This document shows positions 58,801-64,000 of a stretch of DNA of 64,000 bases, one piece after another. Each line of letters starts with the position of its first letter. Within the stretch, counting starts at the first letter, position 1. The position numbers and the translations under genes were made by a program. Under the pieces are notes generated by a model. It was given only the letters and a program-made list of their open reading frames with translations. It ran no database searches and was not told where the DNA came from. Source of the DNA: Halegenticoccus tardaugens (GTDB lineage: Archaea; Halobacteriota; Halobacteria; Halobacteriales; Haloferacaceae); NCBI RefSeq assembly GCF_004116405.1, contig NZ_SDIC01000003.1, positions 248,001 to 312,000 on the forward strand, read 5' to 3'.

Positions 58801-59897
58801 GGTTCGACGGCGTCGTTCGGACGGATCGGTTCGACGAGGTGGTCGACGTCGCGCTCGCCCGCATCGCGGACGTCCGCGAGGAGATTCGACGGCTTCTCGA
58901 CGCGATCGAGTCGCGCTCGGAGCCGAAGGTGTACGATATGACCGTCGAGGGGACGCACAACTTCGTCGCCAACGGCATGGTCGTTCACAACTCCGAAGAC
59001 CGCTCGGCCATGCACGAGGGGCTCGAACAACAGCAGATCAGCATCAGCAAGGCGGGCATCAACGCGACGCTCAAATCGCGGTGTTCGCTGCTCGGGGCGG
59101 CGAACCCGAAGTACGGCCGGTTCGACCAGTACGAATCGATCGGCGAGCAGATCGACCTCGAACCCGCGCTCATCTCGCGGTTCGATCTGATCTTCACCGT
59201 CACCGACCAGCCCGACCCCGAGCACGACAGCCGGCTGGCCGAGCACATCCTCCGGACGAACTACGCGGGCGAGTTACACACGCAGCGGACGCGGATGCCG
59301 CGGTCGAACTTCACCGCAGAGGAAGTCGAGGAGGTGACGGAGACGGTCGCGCCGTCCATCGATCCGGATCTCCTCCGGAAGTACATCGCCTACGCGAAGC
59401 GGAACGTCTTCCCGACGATGACCCCCGAGGCTCGCGAGGCGATCCGCGACTTCTACGTGAACCTCCGGTCGAAGGGTGCGGACGAGGACGCGCCCGTGCC
59501 CGTCACGGCCAGAAAGCTCGAAGCGCTCGTCCGCCTCTCCGAAGCGAGCGCCCGCGTCAGGCTCTCCGACACGGTCGAACCGGAGGACGCGGACCGCGTC
59601 ATCGAGATCGTGCGCTCCTGTCTGCAGGACATCGGGGTCGACCCCGAGACCGGTCAGTTCGACGCCGACGTGGTCGAGACGGGGCGGTCGAAGACCCAGC
59701 GCGATCGCATCAAGAACCTCAAACAGCTCATCGCCGACATCGAGGGCGAGTACGAGGAGGGCGCGCCGGTCGAGGAGGTGCTCGAACGCGCCGGCGAGAT
59801 CGGGCTCGACCGGTCCAAGGCCGAGGGGGAGATCGAAAAGCTCCGCCGGAAGGGCGAGGTGTACGAACCCCGCCAGAACCACCTCAGGACGACGTAG
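55836..59897 (+). CDS. mcm: Replicative DNA helicase MCM with an intein
   Basis: 1353 residues, of which 653 are intein (residues 400-1052). The exteins sum to 700 residues, the normal archaeal MCM length. Zinc ribbon: CQRCGTMTYIPQAEGGFQEP then HECQGCER. Walker A is LLIGDPGTGKSQLLSYIQNI; Walker B VLADKGIAAVDELDKM sits immediately before the intein; the Arg finger region SRFDLIFTVTDQPDPEHDSR follows. The intein splits DKMR from SEDRSAMHEG. Self-splicing is required for a working hexameric helicase. The C-terminal winged helix (RKYIAYAKRN to VYEPRQNHLRTT) is present. It opens a same-strand run of genes to 63703. Confidence 0.97.
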   Translation: MAQAQNQELTERFIQFYRNYYREAIGQLAQKYPNEQRSLYVDYDDLYTFDPDLAEDYLSQPEQLQEYAEEALRLYDLPADVSLGQAHVRLQNIPESIDIRGIRVHDNHVGKLVSVQGIVRKATDVRPKITEAAFECQRCGTMTYIPQAEGGFQEPHECQGCERQGPFRVNFDQSEFIDSQKLRIQESPEGLRGGETPQSIDVNIEDDITGRVTAGDHVSVTGVLHIEQMQNGQEKSAIFDLYMDGISIVIEDEEFEDMDITDEDKREIVELSNDPDIYEEMVASVAPSIYGYDEQKLAMILQLFSGVTKHLPDGSRIRGDLHMLLIGDPGTGKSQLLSYIQNIAPRSVYTSGKGSSSAGLTAAAVRDDFGDGQQWSLEAGALVLADKGIAAVDELDKMRCVTGDTLVHLGDGRVTRIAELAHEAGEDGEIETLSNGRTIRDVGVDAWTMTDDDRLVTRPIAAIHEYDAPDELTRVTLESGEKLTAVDDHPFFVLDDGERVEKPAEALDPDDWVYVPRHLPRPTGDGGVTAAEQPTAPSADDGSRTEDGSGPDDPPPAFGAVLGYLSGDGNVYYDRDEGVYGIRFTNTEEELLSDFEDACRAAFGTTPIRHPSERRDDGVETVRLSGREYAESVLDAGMCLGAYDERAFPTAVSDASPSTKAAFVRAVADSEGCVDAATGNVKISSSSYELLLGVKSLLLEFGVTCQIRHREHPEKRDLYALAITAADSLRRFNRHVGFTLARKQSLLDEVCASASGDGTILDVIPNCGERLRSLRDSLRLYVSECGLVDATYCNFENGDANASISRARTILDAFEARKAAAREDAATLSDSCDWRTLTRLKERYHVSQSELADGTAFSQQQISNDWGEDDDLQAVVTGRLGEIVESVAETDLSTFRELVRGDVMWRRVKTVETVAADRVDDRIRLLRNELADVVGGDATNCAERARALLAAEPTVDDWSELRRELDRYGVSFADVATDLGVDGSTVSRWFDGVVRTDRFDEVVDVALARIADVREEIRRLLDAIESRSEPKVYDMTVEGTHNFVANGMVVHNSEDRSAMHEGLEQQQISISKAGINATLKSRCSLLGAANPKYGRFDQYESIGEQIDLEPALISRFDLIFTVTDQPDPEHDSRLAEHILRTNYAGELHTQRTRMPRSNFTAEEVEEVTETVAPSIDPDLLRKYIAYAKRNVFPTMTPEAREAIRDFYVNLRSKGADEDAPVPVTARKLEALVRLSEASARVRLSDTVEPEDADRVIEIVRSCLQDIGVDPETGQFDADVVETGRSKTQRDRIKNLKQLIADIEGEYEEGAPVEEVLERAGEIGLDRSKAEGEIEKLRRKGEVYEPRQNHLRTT
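57033..58991 (+). mobile_element. MCM intein with LAGLIDADG endonuclease and two HTH motifs
   Basis: The splicing ends are intact: Cys400 (CVTGDTLVHLGDGRVT), block B TAVDDHPF with the TxxH histidine, and block G GTHNFVANGMVVHN ending His-Asn before extein Ser. A homing endonuclease of LAGLIDADG type is seen in VLGYLSGDGNVYYD (about 563) and FVRAVADSEGCVD (about 663). Unusually, two more HTH-like units follow (YHVSQSELADGTAFSQQQIS near 844, and YGVSFADVATDLGVDGSTVS near 968). Insertion is at the Walker B-proximal site in the MCM core. Confidence 0.9.
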
Positions 59898-60179
59898 ATG
59901 GACCGAATCTCCGCGCTCCGGAACGTCGAGGAGGCGTTGCGCGCGTTCGAGTCGGGCGAGGCTGACCTCGCGGCCACGGAGCGCCGGGTCGCGGCCGTGC
60001 TTCGAACGTACGCCACCGAGTTCGACGCCGACGGCCTCGCCGCGTACCGAGCGACCGGCGAAGATCGCGTCGACGGACTCGTCGTCGTCGCCGACTCCAG
60101 GGCGGAGGCCGAACGGCGCGTTCGCGACCTCCTCGACGCGGACGCTCCGCTGAAACTCGACGTCGAACGGCTCGACTAG
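59898..60179 (+). CDS. Conserved haloarchaeal protein downstream of mcm
   Basis: 93 residues, beginning directly after the mcm stop. MDRISALRNVEEALRAFESG and LAATERRVAAVLRTYATEF give a helical start; RVDGLVVVADSRAEAERRVR forms a strand-helix end. No known domain. The immediate junction with mcm suggests one transcript. The family is found at this position in haloarchaea by memory, but its work is unknown. Confidence 0.75.
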   Translation: MDRISALRNVEEALRAFESGEADLAATERRVAAVLRTYATEFDADGLAAYRATGEDRVDGLVVVADSRAEAERRVRDLLDADAPLKLDVERLD

Positions 60180-60215
60180 CTGTTGGATGAAATATATGTA
60201 AACACTTTAGTCAAC

Positions 60216-60250
60216 TACCCGCATAGTCGGGTACACTTACCCGTTCGGGT
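60216..60250. promoter_or_regulatory. Two inverted repeats before the RecA-like gene
   Basis: TACCCG-CATAGT-CGGGTA (60216-60233) and ACCCG-TT-CGGGT (60239-60250) lie one after the other, centres 20 bp apart, downstream of a TATA-like AAATATATGTA (60190-60200). They could be operator sites or an attenuating leader for the gene starting at 60254. Confidence 0.5.
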
Positions 60251-60253
60251 GAG

Positions 60254-60889
60254 GTGGGTGTGACAGTGGTACGTACTCATTCGGGGGTCGAAGAGCGCCT
60301 CGTCGACGCGTCGAGCGTCCTGCTTCTCGCCCCGTCCCTTTCGGAGACCGAATGCGACGTTTGCACCGACCTCCTCCGCCCGCACGACGCCGCGAACGAG
60401 AACGTCCTCTGGGTGTCGTACACGCGCTCGCCGGACGCCCAACTCCGTCGGTGGCGAACGCACGCGGACGCGCGACCGGCCGCGATCGGCATCGTCAGCG
60501 TCGGCGAGTCGATGCGGGCCGTCGGCGCGGTCGGAAGCGACGCGGGAGCGGTCGGCTCCGCCGCCGGGCCGATCGAGACCGTCGCGAACCCGAACGACCT
60601 CACCGGACTCGGCATCGCGATAAACGAGTACCTCCTCCGCTGGGAGGGGAACGGAAACCGGACGATCGCCTGTTTCGACTCGCTGACCGCGCTCTTGCAG
60701 TACGTCGAACTGGAAACCGCCTACGAGTTCCTCCACGTGCTCACCGGACACCTGTACGCCGCCGACGCGGTCGCACACTTTCACATGGATCCCAACGCCC
60801 ACGAATCCCGCGCGGTCGAAAGCGTCGCGTCGCTCTGCGACGCCGTCGTCGACCTCCGTGGAGCCGAGCCCTCGGTCCGGAGTCGGTGA
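60254..60889 (+). CDS. RecA/KaiC-fold signal-transduction-like protein (DUF7504-like)
   Basis: 211 residues from GTG 60254 (GTG 60260 is an alternative). The fold resembles the haloarchaeal DUF7504 group: VLLLAPSLSETECDVCTDLL, VLWVSYTRSPDAQLRRWR, and a Walker-B-like TIACFDSLTALLQYVELETA. A Walker A is not apparent, so it may not hydrolyse ATP. The late ADAVAHFHMDPNAHESRAVE matches the same group. It starts behind two inverted repeats and ends at the start of an 18-bp inverted repeat. Function unknown. Confidence 0.75.
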   Translation: MGVTVVRTHSGVEERLVDASSVLLLAPSLSETECDVCTDLLRPHDAANENVLWVSYTRSPDAQLRRWRTHADARPAAIGIVSVGESMRAVGAVGSDAGAVGSAAGPIETVANPNDLTGLGIAINEYLLRWEGNGNRTIACFDSLTALLQYVELETAYEFLHVLTGHLYAADAVAHFHMDPNAHESRAVESVASLCDAVVDLRGAEPSVRSR

Positions 60890-60955
60890 TTTTCGACACG
60901 GGATGTCGGCGATTCCCGATCCGATGTCTATACCCGTCATCCCGTGTCGAAAATC
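60888..60955. repeat. 18-bp perfect inverted repeat with 32-bp loop
   Basis: GATTTTCGACACGGGATG (60888-60905) and CATCCCGTGTCGAAAATC (60938-60955) are exact inverses. The left arm includes the last base pairs of the preceding gene's stop codon, and a TATA-like GATATCTTTA (60957-60966) follows the right arm, about 27 bp before GTG 60993. It could be a terminator/attenuator, an operator, or a small mobile-repeat scar. Confidence 0.8.
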
Positions 60956-60992
60956 CGATATCTTTACCCCGATTCGTTTCGCAGCGGAACCC

Positions 60993-61331
60993 GTGTTGCT
61001 GGTCGTCACGTACTCTCGGGCGGCGCGGGGTTCGCTGCGCAACGTCTGCCGGACGCACGACGCGTGCGTCGTCCGGCGGTTCGGACGCGCGGCCCTGTTC
61101 GAAGAGACCGAACTCGGCGCGTTTCTCGCGCTCCGCCTCCGCGAAAAACACGGCTCCGACGTACAACTCGAACGGACCGAGCCGCTGAACGAGTTCGAAA
61201 CCGTCCCGGAGCGGGTCCGAAACGCGGCCGTCGCGTACGAAGCGCGCGAACACGCAAGCACGCCGTACGCGAAGTTCGCGGCCGGCACCGATCACCCGGA
61301 TCCGGAACGGCTTCGGCGACGCGAGCTGTGA
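60993..61331 (+). CDS. Conserved haloarchaeal protein of the mcm-minD cluster
   Basis: 112 residues from GTG 60993. LLVVTYSRAARGSLRNVCRT and HDACVVRRFGRAALFEETEL open the protein; LGAFLALRLREKHGSDVQLE continues as a helix and the C-terminal AVAYEAREHASTPYAKFAAG finishes the fold. No known domain; appears conserved (DUF7855-like by memory). The stop codon overlaps the next start (GTGA). Upstream there is a strong inverted repeat. Confidence 0.7.
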   Translation: MLLVVTYSRAARGSLRNVCRTHDACVVRRFGRAALFEETELGAFLALRLREKHGSDVQLERTEPLNEFETVPERVRNAAVAYEAREHASTPYAKFAAGTDHPDPERLRRREL

Positions 61332-62179
61332 GGCTCGTCGCGGACGGAACCGTCTACCGGGGACGCGCGATCGACCTTCGATCGGTGACGGTCGACGGCG
61401 AACCCCTCGACGGGGCGACGATCCTCGAGGCGATCCGCGCGCCGGAAGCGTCGTCCGGTCCCGTGCGCGTCGACTGCCCCGACCCGACCCGGGCCCACGA
61501 CCGACTCGGCCACGTCGACGGCGCGGCGGATCGATCGCTGCGCGCGCTGCTCGCCGCGGCGGCCCGGTCGCGCGGTCGCCGCGCGCCGCAGCGATCGGAG
61601 CTGTGCGAGGCGAGGGCCGAACTCGCCGATCGCCGCGTTCCCGACTTCGACCTGACCGATCTGCGGCGACGAGCCGCGTCCGCGGGTCGGGATGCGGCGG
61701 CGCTCCGCGAGCGCGTCGCCGAGTTGCGCGGTCGGCTCCGTGCGTTCGAGGAAATCGACGCGGAGACCGCGCCGGTCGAACGCGACCTCCGAACGACGGT
61801 CGGGCGGCTCTCGGAAGTCGAAACCGAGCGGATCGCCGCGGTGCAGGCGCTCTCGGCGGCAGAACGTCGCGCCCGTGAGGCCCGCACGAAGCGGGAGCGA
61901 CGGCTCGAACTCGAAGACCGCGTCGCCAACCTCGAACGCGCGGCCCGGGCGCACCTCGCGGCGGCCGTGTACGGCGACTTCGCGGCCGCGGCGCGCGAGC
62001 TTCCGGGCGAGGTCGATCCCGGCGGCGATCCGGGCGCGTTCGACGGCGACGCGGTGACCGCCCACCTGGCCGCCGTCAGGATCGCCGACCTCGCCGCGCC
62101 GGTCGTGCTCTCGGTCGATCGATTCGACGACGCTGACGAGGCGGCCGCGCGGCTCGACGCCGCCGTCGTCCTCCTGTGA
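61328..62179 (+). CDS. Coiled-coil protein of the mcm-minD cluster
   Basis: 283 residues from GTG 61328 (overlap GTGA with the previous gene). The first 75 residues are a mixed alpha-beta region (LVADGTVYRGRAIDLRSVTV, GATILEAIRAPEASSGPVRV); the centre is a long Arg/Glu/Ala coiled coil (ALRERVAELRGRLRAFEEID, RRLELEDRVANLERAARAHL); the end returns to a beta-rich part (IADLAAPVVLSVDRFDDADE). No known domain (DUF7856-like by memory). It may act as a scaffold next to the MinD-like ATPase. Confidence 0.7.
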   Translation: MRLVADGTVYRGRAIDLRSVTVDGEPLDGATILEAIRAPEASSGPVRVDCPDPTRAHDRLGHVDGAADRSLRALLAAAARSRGRRAPQRSELCEARAELADRRVPDFDLTDLRRRAASAGRDAAALRERVAELRGRLRAFEEIDAETAPVERDLRTTVGRLSEVETERIAAVQALSAAERRAREARTKRERRLELEDRVANLERAARAHLAAAVYGDFAAAARELPGEVDPGGDPGAFDGDAVTAHLAAVRIADLAAPVVLSVDRFDDADEAAARLDAAVVLL

Positions 62180-62210
62180 GTTTAAATCCGGTGACGGAAC
62201 CACGGTGCCC

Positions 62211-63044
62211 ATGGACTCCGACAGCGACGAGGACGACGCCGGCGTCGGCGTCGTCGCGCTGGATTGGACGGTCGATTCGGCGGACCGCGTCTCGCTCGTT
62301 TCCGTGCGCCTGCGCAATCCGACGCCCGTCGACCGCCTCGTACGGCTCCGTAACCGGCTCGACGGGCCGGTCCTCCCGCCGCGGACGGAGGGCGTTCCGG
62401 AGGAGGGCTGGGACGACGCGGGATTCGAGACGGTCGTTCCCGCAGGCGGGTTCGTCGTCGCGGGGTACGCCTGTCCAGCCCCCGCGCGCGGCCCCCCGGT
62501 CGAAGTCGTCCGCGACGATCGGACCGAGGGCGACTCCTCGCCGACCGTCGCCGACGCGGTTCGCCGCCTCGGTCGCCCCGAACCGCCGCGGGAGGCCGTT
62601 TCTCCACCTCCGCCGACGGTCCCCGAGCCGCCGACCGGGACGGACGTGCCTCTCCGCCGGGCGACCTCCTCCGATCGCGCCGAATCGGCGGGCGGATCGA
62701 ATCGCGCCGACGGAACCCCGGACGGCGTCGAGGGCGAGTACGGCGTCGAGAACTCGAACGATTTCGAAGGCGTGGACGGAGCGACGCTCCCCGGGGCGGT
62801 CGAGACGTGGCTCGCGGACGCGACCTCGCGGATCGAGCGCGCGGAGCGGCTCACGAACCCGTCGGTGTCGGCGGCGACGAGGGAGGTCGCGGCGGTCGGC
62901 GGCCTCGACGGCGTCGACCGGCTCGAGGCGCGGGTTTCGGCGGACGCAGCCCGTCTGCGGACGCTGGCCGATCGCGCGACGGCGCTCGCGGAGCGCGCGG
63001 AGGCGACGGACGTCCCCGTCGCGGCGCTCAGGAGGCTCGCGTGA
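62211..63044 (+). CDS. Conserved haloarchaeal protein of the mcm-minD cluster
   Basis: 277 residues from ATG 62211; GTG 62205 gives two more. The N-terminal 100 residues are beta-rich (VGVVALDWTVDSADRVSLVS, LVRLRNRLDGPVLPPRTEGV); a low-complexity Ser/Asp/Pro linker (about 110-185) follows; the C-terminus is helical (AVETWLADATSRIERAERLT, LRTLADRATALAERAEATDV). Its last codons overlap the GTG start of the MinD-like gene. No function known. Confidence 0.7.
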   Translation: MDSDSDEDDAGVGVVALDWTVDSADRVSLVSVRLRNPTPVDRLVRLRNRLDGPVLPPRTEGVPEEGWDDAGFETVVPAGGFVVAGYACPAPARGPPVEVVRDDRTEGDSSPTVADAVRRLGRPEPPREAVSPPPPTVPEPPTGTDVPLRRATSSDRAESAGGSNRADGTPDGVEGEYGVENSNDFEGVDGATLPGAVETWLADATSRIERAERLTNPSVSAATREVAAVGGLDGVDRLEARVSADAARLRTLADRATALAERAEATDVPVAALRRLA

Positions 63045-63703
63045 TCCTCGCGGTCGTCGGCGGCAAGGGCGGCGTCGGCAAGTCGACGGTGGCGTACAAC
63101 CTCGGCGCTCGCATCGACGCGGTCGTCGTCGACGCCGATCTGGGGATGGCCGACCTCCCGCGGGGGCGGGGCCCGGACCTGCACGACGTGCTCGCCGGTC
63201 GCGCGGATCCGATCGAAGCGGTTCGCGGGTCGCCGGTCGCGCTGCTCCCGTGCGGCCGCTCGCTCGCCGGCGCGCGGGCCGCGGACGTGACCGCGCTCGC
63301 GGACGCGCTTCGGACCGTCGAGCGCGAGCGCGGCGACGTGATCGTCGACTGCCCGGCGGGCATGCGCGCGGACGTGGGCGTCCCCCTCGCCGTCGCGGAC
63401 CGCTGCGTCGTCGTCGCTTCGCCGCGCCCGTTCGCGCTCGCCGACGCGGTCCGGACGCGGGCGCTCGCGCGAGAACTCGACGCGGGACTCGTCGGCGTCG
63501 CCCTGAACAGAATCGTCGACGATCCGCCGACGCGGACGATCGAACGGGCCCTCGGCGCGCCCGCCGTCGCGATCCCCGCCGACCCGCGCGTTGCGGCGTC
63601 CGTCGCCGACCGCGCGCCGGTCGTGACCGCCGCCCCCGACAGCCGCGCGGCGCGCGCGATCGACGCGCTGGCGGCGGCGGTTCGGCGCTGCGCGTCCGCA
63701 TAG
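63041..63703 (+). CDS. minD1: MinD/ParA-like P-loop ATPase
   Basis: 220 residues from GTG 63041. Deviant Walker A VGGKGGVGKSTVAYNLGARI identifies the MinD/ParA group; VVVDADLGMADLPRGRGPDL has the switch I and Walker-A-prime Asp, DVIVDCPAGMRADVGVPLAV gives switch II. The C-terminus (ARAIDALAAAVRRC) could form a short amphipathic helix. In Haloferax four MinD paralogues exist; this one, next to mcm, corresponds by place to MinD1. Its task is not known. It is the last gene of the cluster and convergent to the TFB gene. Confidence 0.85.
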   Translation: MILAVVGGKGGVGKSTVAYNLGARIDAVVVDADLGMADLPRGRGPDLHDVLAGRADPIEAVRGSPVALLPCGRSLAGARAADVTALADALRTVERERGDVIVDCPAGMRADVGVPLAVADRCVVVASPRPFALADAVRTRALARELDAGLVGVALNRIVDDPPTRTIERALGAPAVAIPADPRVAASVADRAPVVTAAPDSRAARAIDALAAAVRRCASA

Positions 63704-63729
63704 CGGATTCGATCGGAAAACGGCGTCCG

Positions 63730-64000
63730 TCAGTCCCGCAGGTTCGCGTACGTGCTCCTGAGCGTGACGGGGGTCACGCCTGCGACCGACGCCGCTTCCC
63801 GCTGCGTCACCGGCCGGTCTAGCTGTCGTGCGGCGGCGTAGAGACACGCCGCGGCCACGCCGCTCGGATTACGCCCCGTCGCGAGGCCCGACTCGTGCGC
63901 CTCGCAGGCGAGTTCGCGCGCCCGCCGCTCCACCGTCGCGTCGAGATCGAGTTTGCTCGCGAACCGGGGGAGGTACTCCACGGGGTCGATCGGACCGACC
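63730..64000 (-). CDS. tfb: Transcription initiation factor IIB-type protein, C-terminal part
   Basis: The gene runs off the right edge of the window; the last about 90 codons are visible. They read PRFASKLDLDATVERRAREL, ACEAHESGLATGRNPSGVAA and ACLYAAARQLDRPVTQREAA, then SVAGVTPVTLRSTYANL: the second cyclin-like repeat of TFB/TFIIB. The protein binds TBP and BRE and positions RNA polymerase. Haloarchaea carry several TFBs; the paralogue is undetermined. An in-frame GTG at 63981 is not the real start because the upstream codons (VGPIDP) continue the fold. Confidence 0.88.
   Translation of the reverse strand, partial: VGPIDPVEYLPRFASKLDLDATVERRARELACEAHESGLATGRNPSGVAAACLYAAARQLDRPVTQREAASVAGVTPVTLRSTYANLRD

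Overview
The window is a chromosomal segment of a haloarchaeon (class Halobacteria). The evidence is the high GC content, strongly acidic predicted proteins, many GTG or ATG starts close behind TATA-like boxes, archaeal replication and transcription proteins (PriL, PCNA, RPA3/RPAP3, MCM, Hjc, TBP, TFB), the two-gene TatCt/TatCo pair, and regulators of the Bat-type HTH family. The order mcm - small ORFs - MinD-like ATPase - TFB matches what I recall of Haloferax volcanii, so a Haloferacales member is likely, but that is inference.

Layout. 1-1740: the end of a phosphatidylserine-decarboxylase-like gene, then a lower-GC patch with an ABM monooxygenase, a peroxiredoxin and a decayed transposase tail. 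1742-11364: core genes (tRNA G10 methyltransferase, TBP, CPBP protease, hisG, a DsbA-like lipoprotein, an SAH/MTA deaminase-type amidohydrolase, a frameshifted surface protein, SAH hydrolase, Hjc). 11510-21689: small membrane and zinc-finger proteins, priL, an MFS exporter, pcn, an amphi-Trp protein, a UPF0175/PIN toxin-antitoxin pair with a decayed toxin tail beside it, rlmE, and a queuosine-type transporter. 21805-32959: tatCt and tatCo (divergent), larE, a MutS-like ATPase, TRAM and Tfx proteins, an SDR enzyme, GNAT, and a sugar-nucleotide transferase. 33036-35925: rpa3-rpap3 behind a short upstream ORF, then a hairpin-rich gap and zinc-ribbon genes. 35942-43816: a complete histidine-degradation operon (hutU-hutG-hutI-hutH), a divergent HTH regulator and a YjiH-type membrane protein. 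43996-53713: an RHH regulator with a twin palindromic operator, conserved small proteins, tRNA-His, a PHP phosphoesterase, a site-2 protease, a cupin, a DUF5814-type helicase and an SLC13 permease. 53758-54874: tRNA-Pro, a half CRISPR repeat, vapBC and a broken ORF. 55836-64000: mcm interrupted by a large intein, then a tightly packed run of uncharacterised genes ending in a MinD-like ATPase, followed by a convergent TFB-type gene.

How genes work together. PriL, PCNA, MCM, RPA3/RPAP3 and Hjc give the window a strong replication and repair flavour. HutU, HutI, HutG and HutH convert histidine to glutamate and formamide; the neighbouring regulator and membrane protein are candidates for control and uptake. 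The deaminase-type amidohydrolase and SAH hydrolase both deal with S-adenosylhomocysteine or methylthioadenosine turnover. The signals most worth a second look are the orphan half CRISPR repeat between tRNA-Pro and vapBC, the leaderless upstream ORF that overlaps the rpa3 start, the MCM intein with two added helix-turn-helix motifs, an 18-bp perfect inverted repeat inside the mcm/minD cluster, and the RHH operator pair.
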